Shown: piece after piece, positions 18,613 through 26,670 of the stretch
How the letters are laid out: each line of letters starts with the position of its first letter
Numbering within the stretch: position 1 is the first letter of the stretch
Assembly: GCF_004217555.1 (NCBI RefSeq)
Contig: NZ_SHKW01000001.1
Coordinates: 3,472,001-3,536,000 of the forward strand
Reading direction: 5' to 3'
DNA length: 64,000 nt
Origin: Edaphobacter modestus
GTDB lineage: Bacteria > Acidobacteriota > Terriglobia > Terriglobales > Acidobacteriaceae
Translations under genes and position numbers: made by a program
The notes under the pieces: model-generated
What the model was told of the DNA's origin: nothing
Seen by the model: the letters and a program-made list of their open reading frames with translations, nothing else
The model's database searches: none

Positions 18613-19524
18613 CTAATTCAGATCAGTAGGATGCGCGTCAGGCAAAGATTCCAAGAGGGCTGCCAGATCTCTTTTCAGATAAGACAGCTTGGCACGTACA
18701 TCCTGAAGCATTGCCATCCGATCTTCCAGATCATCGATGGTCAGCAACAAGTGCTGCTCGGGGCTGTTGGTCACATGATCGATCTTGACCTGTCCAACGG
18801 GCGTATTGGGCGGTGGGTCCAAGCGCTTCAGCTCAATCCAGGTGCGCATCAGTCTGTCGCGTCTCGTGATGTGGTCTGGGTCACTTGGCGCAACTTCACT
18901 TAGGAAGTGCCAGATTACAGGCGGATAGTGGCTCGTCGGAAGTATGGGGCGGTCAAAAAATTGGGCGAGCATGTTCGACTCCGTTTCAAGGGTTCGGGTC
19001 TCTCCCTTTTGAGCATGAATTCCGTACAACGCAATTCCTGCTGCAATAGCCCCTCCTGCGATTCCCGTTCCTGCCGCTGCAGCCGTTTGTGTAGTCGAGA
19101 GCTGCAATCCCGCGCTAGTTCCTCCCAATCCTCCCCCAATCAGAGCACTCAGCAGGTTCGCTCGAGTTACTCTGTTATCACGACGGTCAGCAAGGAAACC
19201 GCGGACCTCCGTTGCCCGCGCTATCTCGTTGTCAATCTCGGCTACCGTCGCGTCTATTTGCAATTGCACGGCTGCTGTACGCTCAACAACCCTCTGGTGC
19301 AACCAAAGTATCCTCCACTGCTCAGGCGAGCCGGCAGGGGCATCCTGTCGTGCGGCTCGAAGCTCATCAATCTCCGCCGAGATTCCAATTAGACGCGCAG
19401 TGCTGGCAACAGGAGTAATAGCCGCTAAACCGGGATTAGCGAAATCCCCATGAGCCTGGCACCAACCGGCTCCAGTGGTGACAAAAAGCGCTAGAATCAC
19501 CGCAATATGGGTATTTAAACTCAT
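18613..19524 (-). CDS. Exported protein with glycine-zipper hairpin, function unknown
   Basis: I choose the ATG at 19524 (303 residues) because it opens a signal peptide (MSLNTHIAVILALFVTTGAG); the frame is open to 19719. After the leader comes a helical region (LIGISAEIDELRAARQD ... TVAEIDNEIARATEVRGFLA). Next are two hydrophobic Gly/Ala segments (LLSALIGGGLGGTSAGLQL and AGTGIAGGAIAAGIALYGI) separated by a short turn, then a C-terminal helical region. The layout is coiled coil, membrane hairpin, coiled coil. It resembles an unnamed family of periplasmic bacterial proteins, but no function is known. It is 413 bp from an insertion sequence. Confidence 0.75.
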   Translation of the reverse strand: MSLNTHIAVILALFVTTGAGWCQAHGDFANPGLAAITPVASTARLIGISAEIDELRAARQDAPAGSPEQWRILWLHQRVVERTAAVQLQIDATVAEIDNEIARATEVRGFLADRRDNRVTRANLLSALIGGGLGGTSAGLQLSTTQTAAAAGTGIAGGAIAAGIALYGIHAQKGETRTLETESNMLAQFFDRPILPTSHYPPVIWHFLSEVAPSDPDHITRRDRLMRTWIELKRLDPPPNTPVGQVKIDHVTNSPEQHLLLTIDDLEDRMAMLQDVRAKLSYLKRDLAALLESLPDAHPTDLN

Positions 19525-19937
19525 CAACTCAAGAATGCCATGCCTCTTGAACAGCGAAAAGTTTCTTTGCGGTCCAGACGGAATAAACGAGTGTTTTCCG
19601 TCCTGTCGCCTCAGGACATGCAAATCGGCACACTCACCTTTCATCAAATATCCTTTCGTTAACTCCCGCAAATACGAGGAAAGATATCCCAAAAGTAGAG
19701 GTAGATGGGCTGCTGCCAACCCGCTCTTCGGACGCGTCTACATCAGCTACGCCGATCGCTTGTCGTCCTTGAGCCCGTGATAGGCAGAAATCCTCAGGTC
19801 GTCGGAGTCAGCAAACTGTTGCAAAATCACCTTCCCACGAATTTGAAGCCAAGTGGCGAAAGGCCCGGCAGAGGAGAAGACTCGGCTAATCTGCCGATTG
19901 TTCCCGGTTACGGTCTACTCGTACCCTTGAAATCTAG
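19525..19937. other. Gene-poor stretch before the insertion sequence
   Basis: No convincing gene is visible. Both strands hold only short frames. On the minus strand about 56 codons (near 19740-19910, containing SRVFSSAGPFATWLQIRGK) look mildly protein-like but lack a start codon. They could be a remnant of a gene broken by the adjacent insertion sequence. Confidence 0.4.
19934..19937. repeat. Left target-site duplication (CTAG)
   Basis: The four bases CTAG immediately outside the left inverted repeat are matched by CTAG at 21227-21230. IS5-group elements often duplicate a palindromic CTAG-like target. Confidence 0.7.
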
Positions 19938-21226
19938 GAGCTTGTTGAAATAGCTAGAGCTGACTCCTTTACTGATGAGGTTTTGGGTTGATGCAGGGGA
20001 GTTGGGTTGTTTATGACGGCTGGCTGGCGGATTCTGCGGCATGTTTTCTTGCCGGGTTGAAGACTCAACCGGCCTTCAGGCGCACTGCTGCTGTGGGTCC
20101 TGCTGAGTATGGCTTTGGATGAGCCTTGGCAGACGCAGCAGGTTATGTGCGGCGCAGCTGAAGACGAAGATCCAGTCGACCTTGGCGAGTCCTCGCACCT
20201 TCAGCTGGTCGAGCGGACCGGTCTGCTTCAACCAGCCAAATGTCTTCTCCACGAGCCAGCGGCGGCTGAGGCTGAGCGCATAGCCGGCGTGCCGGGTGGT
20301 CCTGCCATCGAGGTTCGAGCGGCGTCCCTTGTCGTTCTTCTGCACATGTGCGGTGACGTTGAGGGCGCGGGCTCCGGCGATGAAGTCCTTCGCGTCGTAG
20401 GCCTTGTCGGCACCAACCGTGATGCGCCGCGAGCTGTTCTTCTGCCGCTCGTCGAGCATCAGCAGGGCGGCGTCGCGCTCGGCATGGCCGTCGGCCTGGG
20501 TCGCCATCGCGGCGGCGATCAGGCCGTTGCGGTTCTCCACCAGCGCATGGCCCAGGTACGCGAGCTTCGACTCCTTGCCATAGCTCTTCTTGTAGAGCCG
20601 CGCCTCCGGATCGGTAGTCGATTGATGGGTCTCGTTCGACCTCTTCTGCCCACGGAAGTTAGTGCCGTCGCCATCATCGGAGCCATCCTTCGGCCGGAAG
20701 CTCTTCTGCGATGCCCAGGCCTGGATCAGCGTGCCGTCCACGGTGAAGTGCTCGTCACTCATGAAGCGCTTCGCCAGCACGTTCACCTCGGCGAAGAACC
20801 GCTGCGCCACGTCCGACGTCAGCAGCCGGTCGCGGTTCTTGGAAAACACGGCATGGTTCCACACCGCGTCGTCCATGCCCAGGCCGACGAACCAGCGGAA
20901 CAGCAGGTTGTAGTTCAGCTGCTCGACTAACTGGCGCTCCGAACGCACCGAATAAAACGCCTGCAACAACAGCGCCCGCAGCACATACTCGGGCGCAATC
21001 GAAGGACGGCCTGATGCCGAATATAGCGCATCGAAATCCTCGTTCAGCGACACCAGAACTGCATCCGTCAACTTGCGAATCTCGCGCAAAGGATGATCCT
21101 GTGGAACCCGCTGCTCCAACGTCACACAACTGAACATCTCACCCTGAACCCGCTCGTCGCCACGCATACAACAGAGACGGACCAACACCCAGATCAGACG
21201 AAGCCAGAACCTATTTCAACAAGCTC
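19938..21226 (-). mobile_element. Complete IS5-type insertion sequence
   Basis: The element is 1,289 bp long. Perfect terminal inverted repeats of 16 bases, GAGCTTGTTGAAATAG, occupy 19938-19953 and (reverse complement) 21211-21226. CTAG flanks both sides. One intact transposase gene on the minus strand fills nearly the whole unit. Intact ends and an intact gene suggest a recent and possibly still active insertion. The subgroup needs an ISfinder comparison. Confidence 0.93.
20076..21188 (-). CDS. IS5-family DDE transposase
   Basis: A 370-residue transposase, or 363 residues if it starts at the ATG at 21167 (MRGDERVQGEMFSC). The N-terminal DUF772-type domain contains GRPSIAPEYVLRALLLQAFY. The RNase-H-like catalytic triad is visible: Asp in HFTVDGTLIQAWAS, Asp in VGADKAYDAKDF, and Glu in RRWLVEKTFGWLK. 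It catalyses cut-and-paste movement of the surrounding element. No frameshift or stop interrupts it. Confidence 0.95.
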   Translation of the reverse strand: MLVRLCCMRGDERVQGEMFSCVTLEQRVPQDHPLREIRKLTDAVLVSLNEDFDALYSASGRPSIAPEYVLRALLLQAFYSVRSERQLVEQLNYNLLFRWFVGLGMDDAVWNHAVFSKNRDRLLTSDVAQRFFAEVNVLAKRFMSDEHFTVDGTLIQAWASQKSFRPKDGSDDGDGTNFRGQKRSNETHQSTTDPEARLYKKSYGKESKLAYLGHALVENRNGLIAAAMATQADGHAERDAALLMLDERQKNSSRRITVGADKAYDAKDFIAGARALNVTAHVQKNDKGRRSNLDGRTTRHAGYALSLSRRWLVEKTFGWLKQTGPLDQLKVRGLAKVDWIFVFSCAAHNLLRLPRLIQSHTQQDPQQQCA

Positions 21227-21230
21227 CTAG
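21227..21230. repeat. Right target-site duplication (CTAG)
   Basis: CTAG directly follows the right terminal inverted repeat and pairs with the copy at 19934-19937. From here to 21359 no gene is seen. Confidence 0.7.
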
Positions 21231-21359
21231 ATCCTCGAAGAACCCATCTTCACGCCGAAGGCCTAAGGTGGGGTATTCGAGCGAAGCTCGGCCAACTCGC
21301 TAAGGGCACGGCTTCAGCAGTGTCAAAATGCATCTCACAACAAGAGGTCTTCAGCCTGT

Positions 21360-21845
21360 TCACGAGCGAGACTCAACCGCACGGTCCCCACGCGGCATCA
21401 CCAGCTCCACATCCCCCAACCCCAGCTCCCGACCATCCTCGCTCCGCACCACCATCTCCGCCAGGGGCTTGCGCTCCTTCGCATCCAGCAACACAGAATG
21501 TTCGTCTCCACTGCCGAACATGAACCTCTCCCCCCACTGCCGCAGCGCCACCATCGCAGGCAGCAGTGCCTCGCCCTTTTCGGTCAGTTCATACTCGCGG
21601 TAGGCGCTCCCATCCGATGCCGGAACCACCCGCAGAACTCCCGCCTCCACCAGCCGCTTTAGCCGCGTAGCCAGGATGTTCTTCGCCATCCCCAGCCTGC
21701 GCTCGAACTCCGAAAAGCGCTTCACCCCCAGCATCGCATCGCGCACAATCAGCAGCGACCACCACTCCCCCACTACGTCCATCGATCGGGCTATAGGACA
21801 GACGCTGTCCTGGTTGGACTTATGCTTCATACCATCCTCCAGCAA
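21360..21845 (-). CDS. HxlR-family transcriptional regulator
   Basis: A 161-residue winged-helix regulator. The family start (DSVCPIARSMDVVGEWWSLLI) has the conserved redox-capable Cys and the Trp pair. The DNA-recognition region is KRFSEFERRLGMAKNILATRLKRL and the wing is YREYELTEKGEALLP. HxlR proteins are dimeric and often respond to aldehydes, quinones or oxidants while controlling a divergent gene. Here a short-chain dehydrogenase gene is divergent with only 99 bp between, so it is the likely target. The C-terminal 50 residues are an extra tail. Confidence 0.93.
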   Translation of the reverse strand: MLEDGMKHKSNQDSVCPIARSMDVVGEWWSLLIVRDAMLGVKRFSEFERRLGMAKNILATRLKRLVEAGVLRVVPASDGSAYREYELTEKGEALLPAMVALRQWGERFMFGSGDEHSVLLDAKERKPLAEMVVRSEDGRELGLGDVELVMPRGDRAVESRS

Positions 21846-21944
21846 TCATTTTATCAAAACTAGTTGCATCTTGAAACCACATTCAACCATCAAAACCACG
21901 GCTGCAAAAGTTCAGGTGCACAGCCGGAAAGAGGAGTGAGAGAG
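21846..21944. promoter_or_regulatory. Shared regulatory region of the HxlR gene and the SDR gene
   Basis: This 99-bp AT-richer intergenic stretch must carry both promoters and, by analogy with other HxlR pairs, the operator. The candidate core is around ACTAGTTGCATCTTGAAAC near 21861, but it is not a clean dyad, so no site is asserted. GAGGAG at 21931-21936 serves the SDR gene. Confidence 0.45.
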
Positions 21945-22721
21945 ATGAAATTGCAAGGCAAGAAGGCATTGATTACAGGCGGCAACAGCGGTATCGGACT
22001 GGCAACGGCAAAGCTCTTCGTCGAGGAAGGAGCGGAGGTCATCATCACCGGCCGCAATCAGCAGACCCTCGACGAGGCAGTCAAGCTGCTCGGGCCCCAC
22101 GCGCACAGCTTCCGCGCCGAGATAACGGACTCCGCCGCCCGCAAAGAGGCCTTCCAAAAGGCCGCGGAAAAGTTCGGTAAACTCGACATCGTCTTCGCCA
22201 ACGCCGGCATTGCCGGCAACACCCCCGCAGGCAAGACCTCCGAGGAGCTCTTCCGCCAGATCGTCGACATCAACCTGACCTCCGTCTTCTTCACCGTCGA
22301 AGACTCTCTCCCCTACCTCAACGACGGCGCCTCCATCATCCTCAACGGCTCCGTCATCGGTACTCTCGGCCAGCCCGGTTATGCCGCCTACGCCGCCACC
22401 AAGGCCGGGGTTCGCGCCCTCGCCCGTTCCCTCGCCGCCGACCTCTCCCCACGCCGCATCCGCGTAAACGTCGTCGCCCCCGGAGCCACCAAAACTCCCA
22501 TCTGGTCCCGCAACGACTCCCGCACCACCGAGCAGGTCTCCGGGCTCGAGCAGCAGTTCTCGAACGTGATCGCTCTCGGTCGCATGGGCGAGCCGGAGGA
22601 GATCGCCAAAGCCGTCCTCTTCCTCGCATCCGACGACTCCTCCTACGTCCAGGGCGTCGAGCTCTTCGTCGATGGAGGAATGACCGGAACCCCGTTCGGA
22701 GGACCCGCAGCCCGGGGCTAA
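21945..22721 (+). CDS. Short-chain dehydrogenase/reductase (SDR)
   Basis: A 258-residue classical SDR starting at the ATG 21945, which follows GAGGAG by 8 bp; upstream in-frame starts lack this. The NAD(P)-binding motif is TGGNSGIG and the NAG motif is in FANAGIAGNTP. The catalytic Ser lies in LNGSVIGTLGQPG and the Tyr-Lys pair in YAAYAATKAGVRA. It reduces or oxidises a carbonyl/alcohol substrate in the cytosol. Divergence from an HxlR regulator suggests induction by a reactive carbonyl or quinone. Confidence 0.93.
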   Translation: MKLQGKKALITGGNSGIGLATAKLFVEEGAEVIITGRNQQTLDEAVKLLGPHAHSFRAEITDSAARKEAFQKAAEKFGKLDIVFANAGIAGNTPAGKTSEELFRQIVDINLTSVFFTVEDSLPYLNDGASIILNGSVIGTLGQPGYAAYAATKAGVRALARSLAADLSPRRIRVNVVAPGATKTPIWSRNDSRTTEQVSGLEQQFSNVIALGRMGEPEEIAKAVLFLASDDSSYVQGVELFVDGGMTGTPFGGPAARG

Positions 22722-22834
22722 GAGCCAAGCCAAAACCCTTGTCAAGTCCCATTGCGGAGTAAGCCTAACAAAATGAACGGCTTATAAATGCCGATTAGTT
22801 TCGCGCAGCTTGCTAGAATAAAACCAGAAAAGAG

Positions 22835-22864
22835 AAGCCCCGGAGGGTAGCCTCCGGGGCTTTT
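22835..22864 (+). terminator. Rho-independent terminator downstream of the SDR gene
   Basis: AAGCCCCGGAGG (22835-22846) pairs perfectly with CCTCCGGGGCTT (22851-22862) around the loop GTAG, and the right arm runs into TTTT. It lies 113 bp after the SDR stop. Confidence 0.9.
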
Positions 22865-22876
22865 ATTATGTCCTTT

Positions 22877-22920
22877 GTTTTCAATATTTTTGGCTATAAC
22901 TTCCCTGTTTTCAATATTTT
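22877..22920. repeat. Short direct repeat, AT-rich
   Basis: GTTTTCAATATTTT occurs twice, at 22877-22890 and 22907-22920, spaced 30 bp apart (three helical turns) in an AT-rich stretch. The helical phasing would suit a protein-binding pair, but no regulator is assigned. Confidence 0.5.
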
Positions 22921-22962
22921 GCAGGGAAAATTTCGCACAACTTACACATCATAAAATACTTA

Positions 22963-22991
22963 CCCTGTACCCCCCCGGCGGGGGTACAGGG
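22963..22991 (-). terminator. GC-rich hairpin after osmC, possible terminator
   Basis: CCCTGTACCCCC (22963-22974) pairs with GGGGGTACAGGG (22980-22991) around CCGGC. It sits just after the stop of the leftward OsmC gene. The T-content following it on that strand is modest (GTAAGTATTTTAT), so it is a possible rather than a classic terminator. Confidence 0.55.
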
Positions 22992-22998
22992 CAAAAAA

Positions 22999-23424
22999 CT
23001 ATACCAGCGTGGCGTCCAGGGTAATCTCGGCGGCCTTCAGCACCTTCGAGACCGGGCAACCAACCTCGGCCTTGTGAGCCAGCTCGTCGAACTTCGCCTT
23101 ATCGAGATTGGGAACCTTAGAAGTGTTGGTGAGATGAATCTTGGTGATCGTGGGACCTTCGCCGTGCAGGTCGAGCGTTACCACCGCCTTCGTCTCGATG
23201 GACTCAGGCGTGAAGCCGGCCTCGGTCAGCTGCGCGCTCAACGCCATCGTAAAGCAGCCGGCATGAGCGGCGGCGATCAGCTCCTCAGGGTTGGTGCCGA
23301 CGCCCTCGGCGAAACGGGCGGCGAAGCTGTACTGCGTATCCTTGAGCGTGCCGCTCTGGGTGGAGATGGTGCCTTTACCCTCTTTGAGAGTGCCGTGCCA
23401 GATGGCGCTTGCGCTGCGATCCAT
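22999..23424 (-). CDS. osmC: OsmC-family peroxiredoxin
   Basis: A 141-residue OsmC/Ohr-fold protein that reduces organic hydroperoxides with a cysteine pair. The two catalytic cysteines are Cys57 (AAAHAGCFTMALS) and Cys123 (AEVGCPVSKVL). The start MDRSASAIWHGTLKEGKG and length fit the OsmC rather than the Ohr subgroup. GGAGAA lies about 8 bp before the ATG. It probably belongs to the general stress response; no regulator is adjacent. Confidence 0.94.
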   Translation of the reverse strand: MDRSASAIWHGTLKEGKGTISTQSGTLKDTQYSFAARFAEGVGTNPEELIAAAHAGCFTMALSAQLTEAGFTPESIETKAVVTLDLHGEGPTITKIHLTNTSKVPNLDKAKFDELAHKAEVGCPVSKVLKAAEITLDATLV

Positions 23425-23531
23425 GGAAATTCTCCTTTATGTTCAACCGCTTTTTTGACGGTACACGATTCGATGCATCCCTGCGGTGAACCGGCGGTTG
23501 AAAATTCTGCAAACTGGGTTAGCCTTACGGA

Positions 23532-23714
23532 ATGTCGAGCCTGGACTCAACGGTAAGCGAGAACCTGGAGAGGAGGACCGGAGAACAATGCTCCCTACCT
23601 GCGGAGCACCATCAGGTCTATTGCCCCACCTGCTCGTCGCGACTCGAAGACAGCCGTTGCAAGCTGGTCTGCCGCACCTGCGGATACTTTCTGAGCTGCG
23701 CCGATTTTTACTGA
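23532..23714 (+). CDS. Small zinc-ribbon protein (60 aa)
   Basis: A 60-residue protein whose second half is a cysteine-rich ribbon: a CPTC knuckle, then CKLVCRTCGYFLSCADFY at the C-terminus. The spacing (CxxC, then CxxxCxxC, then a further Cys) suggests one bound zinc. From memory, similar short proteins ending in CGY(F/Y)xSCxDFY occur widely in Acidobacteriota, so I think the gene is real despite a weak ribosome site. Its role is unknown; an RNA- or ribosome-associated role is only a guess. Confidence 0.65.
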   Translation: MSSLDSTVSENLERRTGEQCSLPAEHHQVYCPTCSSRLEDSRCKLVCRTCGYFLSCADFY

Positions 23715-23804
23715 TCTTCCCTTGCCCTCTCAGCTGCGAAATCACCGCCGCGTCCTCCGTTCAAGGTGTCTGGAAATCAGCTTCCTCTGGTATCGTCATC
23801 TGCG

Positions 23805-26072
23805 ATGAAGAACCGAAGCTTGTCACGGAAAAAGACCGGCGCGCAGACGCGGCGGCGGTTGGGGTTCGCTCTGACATTGACGTTGACGTTGGCAGTCGCC
23901 GCTCGTGCCGAGACGCACGATGCGGTTGAGTGGGTCAATCCATACATTGGCACCGGCTCCGGGTCCATCGGCTACGGCGGAACCATGCCCTTCGTGACAC
24001 CACCGTTCGGCATGACGAACTGGACCGCGCAGACGCGACAAAACCGCCTGAGCGTGGTCTCGTACAAGTACGAGGACACCGTCCTCCAGGGCTTCATGAG
24101 CACGCACCAGCCGGCGATCTGGATGGGCGACTACGGCTACCTGACCCTCGTTCCTCAGGTGGGAGCTCTGGCGACGACACCCGAGGCGCGACAGATGCGC
24201 TTCAATCACGCTGATGAGATCGCGCGGCCCGACTACTACTCCGTCTGGATGACCGCAAAGGACGGCAGCCGCCTGCGCGCAGAGATCACCGCAACCGAGC
24301 GCTGCGCCTACATGCGCTTCACCTTTCCGAAGAACGCGAGCGGACGTGTGCTGGTGGAAGCCTCACGCCCAGGAGTCGCAGGCGAAGCGAAGTTCGATGC
24401 GGCTAAACACGAGATTACGGGTTACAATCCAGACCGCACCGATCGCAATCTCGGACCGTTTGCGCTGCCGAACTTCAAGGGATACTTCGTCGTCGAATTC
24501 CGGCAGAGCTGGAAGAATGCGAAGACCTATGGCGCGGATGGCGCCGGTTCGCACGGAGCCTACGCGGAGTTCGGCGCAGGCGAGATGGTCGAGGCGCGCA
24601 TAGGAACATCGTTCCTCAGCGTCGAGCAGGCACGGGAGAATCTGCGCAAAGAGATTCCCGCATGGGACTTCGACGGAGTGCAGAAGAAGCTGCGCGTCAC
24701 GTGGAACGACAAACTGGGCCGCATCAGCGTGGAGGGCGCGACGGACGACCAGAAGAAGATCGTCTATACCGGCATCTATCACGCTCTCCTGTATCCGCGC
24801 GTGTTCTCGGAGTACGGAAGATACTACAGCGCCTTCGACGACAAGGTGCACGAGGGCGAATCCTACACCGCCTACTCGATCTGGGACACGTTTCGCGCGG
24901 AGAACAGCCTGATCACGCTTCTCGCCCCCGAACGAGTTCCCGGCATGATCACCGCGCTGCTGCAGAACTACAAGGAAGGCGGATGGATGCCGAAGTGGCC
25001 GAATCCGTCCTACACCAACATCATGATCGGCACGCACGCCGACTCGCTGGTGGCCGAGGCCCTCGTGAAAGGCTTCACCGGCTTCGACAGGAAGACCGCC
25101 TGGGATGCGGTCTACAAGGACGCGATGACTCCGCCGGAGGGCGACACGACCCGGCGCTGGCTCGACCGCGAGCCTCACACGCCCTACGAGGCGCGCGGTG
25201 GCCTCACGTACTACAAGCAGCTCGGCTATATCCCTACTGACAAGACCGATGAAGCCGCTTCGCGCACCATCGAAGACAGCTACGACGACTGGTGCGTTGC
25301 CCAGGTGGCAAAGGCTCTCGGCAGACAGAAGGACTACGAGTTCTTCCTCAAACGCTCGCTGAACTACAAACATCTCTTCAACCCCGCCGTCGGGCTGATG
25401 AACGGCAAAACCTCCACGGGCGCGTGGGCTCCGCTGGGCGGAGGACGCGACAACCCCACCAACCGCTCCGTCTCTGGCTGGACCGAGGGCGATGCATGGG
25501 TCTACACCTGGGGCGGCCTGCACGATATCCCAGGCCTGGTGGCGATGATGGGCGGCGCGGACAAGTACAACGCCAAGCTCGATCAGCACTTCGCAGGCAG
25601 GCACAACGTCCATAGCAACGAGCCGAGCCACCACTACGGATACCTGTACGACTACAGCGGTCAGCCGTGGAAGACGCAGGCGAAGGTACGCGAGATTGCG
25701 AACGCCGAGTACGCGAACCAGCCTTCGGGGATCGACGGCGACGACGACTGCGGACAGATGTCCGCGTGGTACCTCTTTACGGCGATGGGATTCTATCCCG
25801 TGAATCCGGCGAGTGGAGAGTACATGATCGGCAGCCCGATGTTCGGGAAGGTGTCCCTGCGGCTGGGGAACGGAAAGACGTTCACGGTGCTCGCGAAGAA
25901 TAACAGCGCCACGAACCTGTATATCCAATCGGCAACGCTGAACGGTAAGGCGCTCAACGAGCCAGTGGTTCGCTACAGCGACATCCTGCAAGGCTCAACG
26001 CTGGAGTTCGTCATGGGAGCAAAGCCTTCGAAGTGGGCAAGCGAGTGGAGAGGAAAGGCCATCAAGGATTAA
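23805..26072 (+). CDS. Secreted GH92 alpha-mannosidase
   Basis: A 755-residue exported enzyme of glycoside hydrolase family 92, Ca2+-dependent inverting exo-alpha-mannosidases that trim fungal or eukaryotic mannans and N-glycans. The ATG at 23805 opens a basic leader ending near VAARAETHD. The N-terminal beta-sandwich has VNPYIGTGSGSIGYGGTMP. The (alpha/alpha)6 domain contains YSIWDTFRAENSL, EDSYDDWCVAQVAKAL and GIDGDDDCGQMSAWYLFTAM, followed by GFYPVNPASGEYMIGSP; these are family signatures carrying the acidic catalytic and calcium-binding residues. The length is normal. Confidence 0.95.
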   Translation: MKNRSLSRKKTGAQTRRRLGFALTLTLTLAVAARAETHDAVEWVNPYIGTGSGSIGYGGTMPFVTPPFGMTNWTAQTRQNRLSVVSYKYEDTVLQGFMSTHQPAIWMGDYGYLTLVPQVGALATTPEARQMRFNHADEIARPDYYSVWMTAKDGSRLRAEITATERCAYMRFTFPKNASGRVLVEASRPGVAGEAKFDAAKHEITGYNPDRTDRNLGPFALPNFKGYFVVEFRQSWKNAKTYGADGAGSHGAYAEFGAGEMVEARIGTSFLSVEQARENLRKEIPAWDFDGVQKKLRVTWNDKLGRISVEGATDDQKKIVYTGIYHALLYPRVFSEYGRYYSAFDDKVHEGESYTAYSIWDTFRAENSLITLLAPERVPGMITALLQNYKEGGWMPKWPNPSYTNIMIGTHADSLVAEALVKGFTGFDRKTAWDAVYKDAMTPPEGDTTRRWLDREPHTPYEARGGLTYYKQLGYIPTDKTDEAASRTIEDSYDDWCVAQVAKALGRQKDYEFFLKRSLNYKHLFNPAVGLMNGKTSTGAWAPLGGGRDNPTNRSVSGWTEGDAWVYTWGGLHDIPGLVAMMGGADKYNAKLDQHFAGRHNVHSNEPSHHYGYLYDYSGQPWKTQAKVREIANAEYANQPSGIDGDDDCGQMSAWYLFTAMGFYPVNPASGEYMIGSPMFGKVSLRLGNGKTFTVLAKNNSATNLYIQSATLNGKALNEPVVRYSDILQGSTLEFVMGAKPSKWASEWRGKAIKD

Positions 26073-26172
26073 CAGCGCCGTCGATTTTGTGAGCTTTCCC
26101 GCGCCGGGTTGACTACAATTCCGCCAGCTTCATGGGCCATGGGTTTCCAGACTTCGAAGGCGAGGCTTCTGC

Positions 26173-26595
26173 ATGAACAGCGTGCGTCATTATCCCTTGG
26201 CAATTCTTGTTGCGACCCTCTGCTACTTCGGTTTGGGAGCGGTGTGGTTCACCCTCTTTCGCGATCCATGGCTTGAAGGAATCGGAAAGACCATGGAGCA
26301 GTTACAGATGAGCGGTGTCAGCCCCATGCTCGCCTATGGAATCGCCCTCATGATGACCCTCGCGCTGGCTCTGTTTCTTTCATGGCTGATTCAGGCGACA
26401 GGCCCCCTGACGGTCGCGCGCGGAGTTCAGGTCGCCATCGTGCTCTGGTTCTGCGTCGTATTCGCCACCTGGGCGACCGAATACGCATTTGAAGGCCGCG
26501 GCGTGAAGATTCTCGCCATCACCAGCGGCTACTGCCTGGTGGGGATGGTGCTGATGGGCGCCGTACTGGGTGGATGGACGAAGAAGGTGGAATGA
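26173..26595 (+). CDS. DUF1761-family membrane protein
   Basis: This 140-residue integral membrane protein has four hydrophobic segments and the DUF1761 N-terminal pattern: a hydrophobic helix (AILVATLCYFGLGAVWFTLF) followed by a short loop with W and G. No function is established for the family. It stands alone between the GH92 gene and a converging peptidase gene. Confidence 0.8.
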   Translation: MNSVRHYPLAILVATLCYFGLGAVWFTLFRDPWLEGIGKTMEQLQMSGVSPMLAYGIALMMTLALALFLSWLIQATGPLTVARGVQVAIVLWFCVVFATWATEYAFEGRGVKILAITSGYCLVGMVLMGAVLGGWTKKVE

Positions 26596-26670
26596 GCAAC
26601 AAGATGCGGAGCTGTTATCGCTCTCGTCTGGCTAAGCGCGCCGCGTGCACGCATCCGGCGCGCCCGGTAG

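Noticed and set aside
20051..20073. Hairpin at the end of the transposase gene as a terminator
   Set aside because: The stem GCCGGGTTGA/TCAACCGGC is real, but on the transposase strand it is followed by A-rich rather than T-rich sequence.
24363..25991. A 542-codon open frame antisense to the GH92 gene
   Set aside because: No recognisable domain, and it is fully covered by a well-supported GH92 gene on the other strand.
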